In this document: positions 1 to 4,554 of the stretch, piece by piece
How the letters are laid out: every line of letters starts with the position of its first letter
How positions within the stretch are numbered: the stretch's first letter is position 1
Origin: CAZHJA01 sp964532865
Lineage (GTDB): Bacteria; Patescibacteriota; Microgenomatia; UBA1406; GWC2-37-13
Reading direction: 5' to 3'
Length of the DNA stretch: 5,142 nt
Assembly (NCBI GenBank): GCA_964532865.1
Contig: CAZHJA010000049.1
Location: forward strand, 1-5,142
The notes under the pieces: model-generated
What the model was told of the DNA's origin: nothing
Databases searched by the model: none
Seen by the model: the letters and a program-made list of their open reading frames with translations, nothing else
Position numbers and translations under genes: made by a program

Positions 1-88
1 GGCGGAGAGGGCGGGATTCGAACCCGCGTGAGTCTTTCGACTCAAAGATTTAGCAAACCTTCGCTATGGACCGCTCAGCCACCTCTCC
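1..88 (-). tRNA. tRNA-Ser (anticodon GCT), 3' A of CCA outside the window
   Basis: This class II tRNA decodes AGC and AGU serine codons. The acceptor strands ggagagg (82-88) and cctctcc (4-10) pair fully. The T stem is gcggg/cccgc around loop TTCGAAT. The long variable arm has a 5-bp stem, gagtc/gactc, closed by a GAAA loop, as expected for serine. The anticodon loop TTGCTAA sits on a 5-bp stem, with GCT at 52-54 on the plus strand. The discriminator is G (position 3), typical of tRNA-Ser. Bases 2-1 read CC on the minus strand, so CCA may be gene-encoded; its last base lies outside the window. The gene lies 12 bases after tRNA-Leu and is probably co-transcribed with it. Confidence 0.96.
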
Positions 89-100
89 TTTTTATTCATG

Positions 101-186
101 TGCCCCGAGGAGGGCTTGAACCTCCATGTCCTTACTCGAACACACGCTTCTGAGGCGTGCCTGTCTACCAATTCCAGCATCGGGGC
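101..186 (-). tRNA. tRNA-Leu (anticodon CAG)
   Basis: This class II tRNA decodes CUG leucine codons. The acceptor stem gccccga/tcggggc pairs at all seven positions. The anticodon stem cacgc/gcgtg is perfect around loop CTCAGAA, with CAG at plus-strand 150-152. The T stem ggagg/cctcc encloses TTCAAGC. The variable arm is long, with a short tgtt/gaca stem. The discriminator is A (101), as in tRNA-Leu. The next bases read CAT, so here CCA is not encoded and must be added by the CCA-adding enzyme, unlike the likely case for the neighbouring tRNA-Ser. The gene is 86 nt and is the first of the tRNA pair. Confidence 0.96.
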
Positions 187-204
187 ATAGAGCTTTCTTT
201 AAAT

Positions 205-213
205 ATTATATCA
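205..213 (-). promoter_or_regulatory. Extended -10 promoter for the tRNA-Leu/tRNA-Ser pair
   Basis: The minus strand reads TGATATAAT here, a perfect TGn plus TATAAT extended -10 element. It would place the transcription start near 198, leaving a leader of about 12 nt before tRNA-Leu at 186. No good -35 is visible at 16-18 bp spacing (AAAATT or CAAAAT), which fits extended -10 promoters. The TAA stop codon of the upstream nucleotidyltransferase gene (206-208) lies inside the TATAAT. TATAAT arises easily by chance in such A+T-rich DNA, but the TG element and the position are persuasive. Confidence 0.6.
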
Positions 214-1159
214 TTTCTTTCTTTCTAATTTTGGAGAGCTTTTGTTCAAAATCTTTTGGGAAAAACCACAGTTGTGTATTACTAATGATTTCATTAGTTT
301 GATGTACTTTGATTATATTTAGCTGTATTATTTTTACTACTTTTTCAATAAAATCTACAAAAATATTATTACCTTGTTTTTTATTTTTCTCTATATTTTT
401 TTTAATATTTTTTGTCTTTTTTTCTGCATTTGGAAAAAAATTATAAATCCATCTATTTTTTCTTAATAATTCATCATATATACTATTTTTCACATAAATA
501 GGCTTCATTTGCAGAATTTCACGTGCTACATATTCAGTTTTTTTGAACTCAGGCACCTTAAGATCCTGCTTATCAAAAAAAAGATTAAGGCAAACCTTAT
601 CTTTTGCTTTTTTCATTTTCCTTGTTCTTCTTAATCCATAAACTTGTGCCAAAAACAATGCGATTAATCTTCCTGTCCAAAGCCTGTTTTTTGTCGTTAT
701 TATAAATAAATCTATATCATCCTGCGCTTTTGCATTCATCATTCCCATTGTTCCGGATAGGCCAATAAGCTTGATTTGAGGAAGTTTTGATAAGATTTTT
801 AAATAACATTCTATTTTTTTTAATTTTTTAACTGATTCTTTCTCTTTTTTTTTATAGTTTGTTAAAAATATACTATACTCCCCTAGAGTATATCTATATG
901 TATCACAGGCTGTTAAATCAGTCTGAATATTAATTTGAGCATTAAGTTTTAAAAGAATGTTATCCTTATATATATTCTTATATTCCTTTCTCAAAACCCT
1001 ACCATTTTCTACAAGCTCATCTAGCTTTTTTTTCAAGGCTAATTTAACGTATTTCTTGTTTAAGAAGGTATAAATTTCATGTCGTGTAGGTGGATACCTA
1101 AAAATTGAGTAATATTTTAGTGTTTTTATAATCTCAATTACCAAATTTTCTTCTTTCAT
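206..1159 (-). CDS. Nucleotidyltransferase-fold protein with N-terminal winged-helix-like region
   Basis: This 317-residue soluble, very lysine-rich protein matches, from memory, a family common in CPR genomes and usually annotated as nucleotidyltransferase-like or hypothetical. Residues 7-60 look like a small helix-turn-helix or winged-helix region (YYSIFRYPPTRHEI, then helices and a short basic hairpin). Residues 133-155 carry the polymerase-beta-type signature: GLSGT at 133-137, then DDID at 147-150, giving candidate metal ligands D148 and D150. Strand CLNLFFD (190-196) could supply a third acidic residue, D196. The C-terminal third is helical and unassigned, and I see no membrane segment. 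The start is fixed by the ATGA overlap with the glycosyltransferase stop, which points to translational coupling. Substrate is unknown; transfer of a nucleotide to a sugar, protein or RNA is possible. Family fairly sure, function not. Confidence 0.75.
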   Translation of the reverse strand: MKEENLVIEIIKTLKYYSIFRYPPTRHEIYTFLNKKYVKLALKKKLDELVENGRVLRKEYKNIYKDNILLKLNAQINIQTDLTACDTYRYTLGEYSIFLTNYKKKEKESVKKLKKIECYLKILSKLPQIKLIGLSGTMGMMNAKAQDDIDLFIITTKNRLWTGRLIALFLAQVYGLRRTRKMKKAKDKVCLNLFFDKQDLKVPEFKKTEYVAREILQMKPIYVKNSIYDELLRKNRWIYNFFPNAEKKTKNIKKNIEKNKKQGNNIFVDFIEKVVKIIQLNIIKVHQTNEIISNTQLWFFPKDFEQKLSKIRKKEMI

Positions 1160-1896
1160 GAAAGCTTTTGCTTTAAAATTAGATACATGAACTTAATTAG
1201 CCTTAGTTGCCTTTTCCATCTCCATGGCTCATTAAAAAGTCTAAAAAACCATTCAAGTCCAAGATTTCTAACAAATGCAGAAGGTTGTACAATATCATTT
1301 GATAAATAATCAAATGCTCCTCCAACACCCATGCATACGCAATTTTGAAATTCCTTTTTATGACGCTCTATCCATAATTCCTGAAAGGGCGAGCCAAATG
1401 CAACAAATACAATATTTGGCTTTCTCTCAGCTACTATAGAGGTGATCTTGTCCTCTTCGTCTTCTTGAGGGTTATTGATATTTTTTATACCTTCAAGACC
1501 AAAAAATTGGCTATGGGCTTGATTATTTTTATAGCACTTGGCAAGCCTTTCTGCTAAATTAGGTCTGCCTCCAATAAAGAGCACACTCAAGCATAGTCTA
1601 TCTGCTTCTATTATCATCATCTGCATGAGCTCAACGCCTGTAATTCTCTCTCCAACGTCAATATCTAGTATTTTGCCTGCTATTACAATACCAACGCCAT
1701 CAGCAATACAGAGTTTGCTTGTATTAATAGCCTTTTTAAAGGATTTGTCCTTTTGGGCAATTACTATGTTCTCTGGATTCAATGAAATAACATGCAAGAA
1801 ACAATGTCTATGTTTTATGCATTTAATAATTTTCTCTAGGACTATATCTTTGGTTTGCTTTTCAATATGTATCCCAAGCATTGTCTTTGATTTCAT
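1156..1896 (-). CDS. WecG/TagA/CpsF family glycosyltransferase (GT26)
   Basis: Characterised members add an N-acetylmannosamine-type sugar from a UDP donor to a polyprenyl-diphosphate-linked acceptor at the inner membrane face, an early step of wall teichoic acid (TagA) or enterobacterial common antigen (WecG) synthesis. The 246 residues match full family length. Visible motifs are LNPE (39-42), ADGVG (65-69, with D66 as the likely catalytic base), ERITG (83-87), FIGGRP (107-112), FGSPFQELWI (167-176), GVGGAFD (190-196), and GLEWFFRL...EPWRWKR (213-229), the arginine-rich C-terminal membrane-associated part. The usual RAP before the last motif is QPS (204-206). Two ATG starts compete: 1896 (MKSKT) and 1881 (MLGI), the latter closer to the usual family beginning; neither has a Shine-Dalgarno. 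The sugar and polymer here are unknown. Confidence 0.93.
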   Translation of the reverse strand: MKSKTMLGIHIEKQTKDIVLEKIIKCIKHRHCFLHVISLNPENIVIAQKDKSFKKAINTSKLCIADGVGIVIAGKILDIDVGERITGVELMQMMIIEADRLCLSVLFIGGRPNLAERLAKCYKNNQAHSQFFGLEGIKNINNPQEDEEDKITSIVAERKPNIVFVAFGSPFQELWIERHKKEFQNCVCMGVGGAFDYLSNDIVQPSAFVRNLGLEWFFRLFNEPWRWKRQLRLIKFMYLILKQKLS

Positions 1897-1903
1897 ATAC
1901 TTG

Positions 1904-1909
1904 ATTATA
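1904..1909 (-). promoter_or_regulatory. Candidate -10 box for the glycosyltransferase/nucleotidyltransferase unit
   Basis: The minus strand has a perfect TATAAT ending 7 bases before the ATG at 1896. A start point at the normal distance falls at about 1897-1896, so the message would be leaderless if translation begins at 1896, or would have a leader of about 15 nt if it begins at the internal ATG at 1881. No convincing -35 is seen (AAAATT at 17-bp spacing), and the -35 zone lies in an A+T palindrome at 1923-1941. Chance TATAAT is a real alternative in this composition. Confidence 0.4.
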
Positions 1910-1922
1910 CTATAAGCTAAAG

Positions 1923-1941
1923 TAATAATTTTTAATTATTA
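1923..1941. repeat. Perfect A+T inverted repeat upstream of the glycosyltransferase
   Basis: The sequence taataatt-ttt-aattatta is a perfect 8-bp inverted repeat around a 3-base centre, made only of A and T. It covers the expected -35 region of the promoter at 1904-1909. It could be an operator half of a pair with the palindrome at 1956-1974, a weak hairpin, or a by-product of base composition. It is not followed by a clean T-run on either strand. Confidence 0.35.
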
Positions 1942-1955
1942 TTTTCTTGTTCTTT

Positions 1956-1982
1956 TGTTCAATATTATTGAACAGGTTTTTT
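1956..1982 (+). terminator. Perfect hairpin followed by T-run, facing the plus strand; may instead be an operator
   Basis: The sequence tgttcaat-att-attgaaca (1956-1974) is a perfect 8-bp inverted repeat, followed by gg and six T (1977-1982). This has the shape of an intrinsic terminator for plus-strand transcription, yet no convincing plus-strand gene lies before it. Read on the minus strand, the direction of both flanking genes, the hairpin is followed by AAAAGAAC, so it does not end mreB transcripts in the usual way. The stem holds only two G:C pairs, so termination would be weak. A dimeric regulator site upstream of the glycosyltransferase promoter is the main alternative. Confidence 0.3.
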
Positions 1983-2019
1983 ATTATTCTAATAATTACA
2001 AATATATAATCTATGATTT

Positions 2020-2126
2020 TTACCTATAACAATCGTAACAAAGACTATATCTCATTTTTTTACTTTTCTTTCTGCTTCCCATTTTTCACGTCTATTTTTA
2101 TACTTACTAATAAATATTTCTATAGG
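2020..2126 (-). pseudogene. Possible gene relic or microORF downstream of mreB
   Basis: In the mreB frame, after its TAA and two further TAG codons (2127-2132), 24 codons run open from 2126 to 2055 and encode a charged segment containing SKYKNRREKWEAERK before a TGA at 2052-2054. A second frame overlaps it: ATG at 2082 to TAA at 2020-2022 gives 20 residues, basic at the start and ending in RYSLCYDCYR, with a CxxC pair typical of zinc ribbons. Joined by one frameshift these would make a basic helix followed by a zinc-knuckle-like tail. No family is recognised, there is no ribosome binding site, and chance is quite possible. Confidence 0.2.
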
Positions 2127-2165
2127 CTACTATATTTCTAATTTAGGCTTAAAATTGTTATAAAA

Positions 2166-3176
2166 TTATTTAATTGCATCTTTAAAATCATCAAGATTCT
2201 CAATTGCCATACCAACTCCCCTTATTACGCAAAATAATGGCTCATCCACCACAAATGACGGCACTCCAGTAAAATATGTAATATATCTGTCAATATTATG
2301 AAGAAGTGCTGTCCCTCCTGAAAGAACAATGCCTTTATCTACAATATCAGCGGCAAGTTCAGGAGGAGCCAGTGAAAGAACCTCTTTTATTCCTTCCAAT
2401 ATCTGTTTCAAAGGCTTTTGAATAGCTTCGTTTATACTTTTTTCCCCAAGTTCATAAATTTTAGGAAGTCCTGTTTGAAAATCACGGCCCTTAACTTCCA
2501 TTGTCCGCTCTTTATATCCTTCTTTTTCTTCTATTAGAGCATTGCCTATTTTTACTTTAATATTTTCTGCTGTCCTTTCTCCAACTATTAAGCTATGCTT
2601 TTTTCTTAAATAATGTATTATTACTTCATCAAATTTTGTTCCAGCTGTTTTTACAGTCTTGTTAACCACAAGCTGTCCAAGAGATATTATTGCAATTTCA
2701 GCTGTTCCGCCACCTAAATTTACAATCATATGTCCTGATGCCTCTGAAATAGGTATTTTTGCTCCAATTGCTGCAGCCAAAGCTTCTTCTATTAAATATA
2801 CATCAGAAGCTCCTGCCTGTTTACATGCTGAAACAACTGCTCTCTTTTCAACCTGACTTGATCCTCCTGGAATTGATATCATTACTTCAGGCCATAATAC
2901 TCTTCCTTTTAATGCTTTTTTTAAAAAAAACGTTATCATTACGGCAGTTGTTGTATAGTCTGCAATAACACCTTCTCTCATTGGACATGAAGCTACAATT
3001 GAACCTGGAGTTCTCCCAAGCATTTCCTTTGCGACCTCTCCCACTGCAAGTATTTTCTTATCCTCAAGTGAATATGCAACTACAGTTGGCTCATTAAAAA
3101 CTACTCCTTCGCCTACAACATATACAAGTGTATTAGCTGTTCCAAGATCAATCCCTACTTTTTTGCGGAAAAACAT
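2166..3176 (-). CDS. mreB: MreB-type bacterial actin, rod-shape-determining protein
   Basis: MreB forms ATP-dependent filaments under the inner membrane that steer peptidoglycan synthesis and cell width. The 336 residues are full family length. The order of actin-fold motifs is complete: phosphate-1 loop GIDLGTANTLVY (8-19), VMISIPGG (98-105), IEEALAAAIGA (129-139, with E131 in the usual catalytic Glu region), phosphate-2 loop NLGGGTAEIAI (153-163), VGERTAENIKVKIGNA (198-213), PPELAADI (271-278), and adenosine motif GIVLSGGTALLHNI (282-295). Two places differ from classic MreB: N153 stands where DIGGGTT has Asp, and AGTKFDE (178-184) replaces GGDxFDE. The start is the only sensible ATG before the phosphate-1 loop; no Shine-Dalgarno precedes it. 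No mreC or mreD is visible next to it. The gene has its own upstream region shared with the divergent PEGA gene. Confidence 0.96.
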   Translation of the reverse strand: MFFRKKVGIDLGTANTLVYVVGEGVVFNEPTVVAYSLEDKKILAVGEVAKEMLGRTPGSIVASCPMREGVIADYTTTAVMITFFLKKALKGRVLWPEVMISIPGGSSQVEKRAVVSACKQAGASDVYLIEEALAAAIGAKIPISEASGHMIVNLGGGTAEIAIISLGQLVVNKTVKTAGTKFDEVIIHYLRKKHSLIVGERTAENIKVKIGNALIEEKEGYKERTMEVKGRDFQTGLPKIYELGEKSINEAIQKPLKQILEGIKEVLSLAPPELAADIVDKGIVLSGGTALLHNIDRYITYFTGVPSFVVDEPLFCVIRGVGMAIENLDDFKDAIK

Positions 3177-3212
3177 AATTATTAAAACAAATAACTTAAA
3201 GCATTTATTTTG

Positions 3213-3218
3213 ATTATA
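3213..3218 (-). promoter_or_regulatory. Candidate -10 box for mreB
   Basis: The minus strand reads TATAAT here, 37 bases before the mreB ATG, giving a start near 3206 and a leader of about 30 nt. The best upstream hexamers are TTTTGT at 16-bp spacing or TTGTAT at 14 bp, both weak -35 candidates. It sits back to back with a plus-strand TATAAT at 3222-3227, three bases away. The assignment rests on one hexamer in A+T-rich DNA. Confidence 0.4.
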
Positions 3219-3221
3219 TTG

Positions 3222-3227
3222 TATAAT
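3222..3227 (+). promoter_or_regulatory. Candidate -10 box for the PEGA-domain gene
   Basis: A plus-strand TATAAT preceded by TTG lies 93 bases before the ATG at 3321, giving a leader of about 87 nt. No fair -35 is seen at 16-18 bp (aagcat or nearby). A rival further down is TTGATT at 3249-3254 with A+T hexamers around 3270-3277 (CATAAT, TAATAA), which would give a much shorter leader. Between them and the gene lies a 6-bp inverted repeat, aagaat/attctt (3291-3308). Confidence 0.3.
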
Positions 3228-3320
3228 ATTTGATACAAAATATTACTTTTGATTTATAAAAAAATATATCATAATAATAATCAAATAGTAAAGAATGTAT
3301 CAATTCTTAATTAACACTAT

Positions 3321-4544
3321 ATGAAACTATTATTTAGATTAGGATTTATTGCTTTGTTTTTAATTGTTCTTGTAGGAATTATTGCTTTTGCAAGAGGATA
3401 TCGAATAGATTTTAAACAAAAATCTCTAAGGCCAACTGGAATACTTGCAATAAGCTCGTCTCCTCGAGCTGCTAAAATATATATTAATGATGAGTTAAAA
3501 GGAGTTACAAATTCAAATATTACTCTTCCCCCTGGCAAATACGTAATTAAAATTGAAAAAGAAGGATATACCTCATGGAATAAAACAGTTATATTAAAAG
3601 GGGAACTTGTTTTTTCAACTGATGCTCTTCTTTTTCCCTTAAATCCTTCTCTTTCTCCTTTAACTAATTTGGGAATAGTTAAGGCAGTTCCTCTTGATCA
3701 AACAGAAAGAATACTACTTTTTTCTGAAAACGGGCTTGAAGAAAAAGATGGTATTTATCTTTTTGAGGCTGGAAAAAAAACACTATCTATTCTTCCTCCT
3801 TTAACAAATATTATCTTTAAAAAAAATATCCCAAACTATGAACTAATTGATTTTAAAAATTCTAAGGTGTACTTATCTCCAGACTATTCTCAGGCAATAG
3901 TTGAATTTAATTTGGAAAGCACAGAAGAATATTTAGAAGAAGATCCCCAAATTGTATCTTATCTTCTTTCTCTTGAAGAAGAAAACTTAAGCCCTCTTGA
4001 AACATCTGCTTCAAAAGAAACACTTATTGAAGCATGGGAAAAGGAAAGGGAAATGGATACACATAAGCTTCTTGAAACATTTCCAAAAAATATTACTAAG
4101 GTTGCTACAGATTCTTTTAAAATAATTTCATTTTCTCCTGATGAAACAAAATTTCTTTATACTGCTAAAAGAGATCTAGTTCTTCCACTTGGTATTAAGC
4201 CTCCTCTTATTGCTACAAATCAAACTAAAGAACAAAGGAATTTAAACAAAGAAAATATATATATCTATGATAAAAAGGAAGATAAAAACTTCAAAATCAA
4301 AGACTCAAAACTTGAGCATGAAAATTCAATTCTTTGGTATCCAGACTCAAAACATATAGTCACATATGATAGTAAAAAGCTTGCTGTTGTAGACTATGAT
4401 AAGACAAATAAGCAGATTGTATATTCTGGTCCTTTTAAAGACTCATTTTTCACAGTAACAAATTCTGAAAAAATCATAGTGCTTATTAATCTTAATCCTG
4501 AAAATAATAAATATCCTGATCTTTATCTTGTTGGAATTAGATAA
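3321..4544 (+). CDS. Membrane-anchored PEGA-domain protein with beta-propeller-like C-terminal region
   Basis: This 407-residue protein starts with one hydrophobic segment (residues 5-24) after MKLLFR, most likely an uncleaved anchor with the rest outside the membrane. Then comes the ARGYRIDF...LRPTG stretch (24-40) and a PEGA domain, about residues 41-95: SSPRAAKIYINDELKGVT, the LPPGKYVIKIEKEGY core (69-83), and W86. PEGA domains are small beta-sandwich modules of surface proteins. From about residue 115 to the end there are repeated beta strands with WD40/TolB-like phrases: LSPDYSQAIVEF (185-196), SFSPDETKFLY (270-280), WYPDSKHIVTY (339-349). An acidic, probably helical insert lies at 198-252. 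No LPxTG-type sorting signal or C-terminal anchor is present. The architecture resembles common Microgenomates proteins of unknown function. The ATG at 3321 lacks a Shine-Dalgarno. The gene is divergent from mreB and convergent with the sortase. Confidence 0.85.
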   Translation: MKLLFRLGFIALFLIVLVGIIAFARGYRIDFKQKSLRPTGILAISSSPRAAKIYINDELKGVTNSNITLPPGKYVIKIEKEGYTSWNKTVILKGELVFSTDALLFPLNPSLSPLTNLGIVKAVPLDQTERILLFSENGLEEKDGIYLFEAGKKTLSILPPLTNIIFKKNIPNYELIDFKNSKVYLSPDYSQAIVEFNLESTEEYLEEDPQIVSYLLSLEEENLSPLETSASKETLIEAWEKEREMDTHKLLETFPKNITKVATDSFKIISFSPDETKFLYTAKRDLVLPLGIKPPLIATNQTKEQRNLNKENIYIYDKKEDKNFKIKDSKLEHENSILWYPDSKHIVTYDSKKLAVVDYDKTNKQIVYSGPFKDSFFTVTNSEKIIVLINLNPENNKYPDLYLVGIR

Positions 4545-4554
4545 TACTCCTTTT

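Larger units (their letters stand above)
1897..2165. other. Intergenic region between the glycosyltransferase and mreB
   Basis: This 269-base stretch holds no confident gene. Its left part carries the candidate -10 box and the two palindromes. Its right part has a short coding-like minus-strand segment at 2020-2126. A direct repeat of taggct occurs at 2123-2128 and 2144-2149. I see no hairpin plus T-run for the minus strand that would end the mreB transcript, so readthrough from mreB into the glycosyltransferase unit is possible. Confidence 0.7.

Noticed and set aside
1538..1915. Plus-strand open frame of 125 codons
   Set aside because: It lies wholly antisense to the glycosyltransferase, whose motifs are unmistakable. 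Its translation is a low-complexity Ser/Ile/Leu mix, and no start signal is seen.
1956..1982. Intrinsic terminator of mreB
   Set aside because: On the minus strand the hairpin is followed by an A-rich, not T-rich, stretch and lies almost 200 bases past the stop.
2127..2168. Recoded stops extending MreB at its C-terminus
   Set aside because: Reaching the coding-like segment needs readthrough of one TAA and two consecutive TAG codons. MreB already ends at its normal family length, so decay or chance is simpler.
2659..2968. Two short plus-strand open frames
   Set aside because: Both are antisense to the well-conserved middle of mreB and have no recognisable product.
3317..3538. Minus-strand open frame of 73 codons
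   Set aside because: It is antisense to the anchor and PEGA domain of the 407-residue protein and resembles no family.
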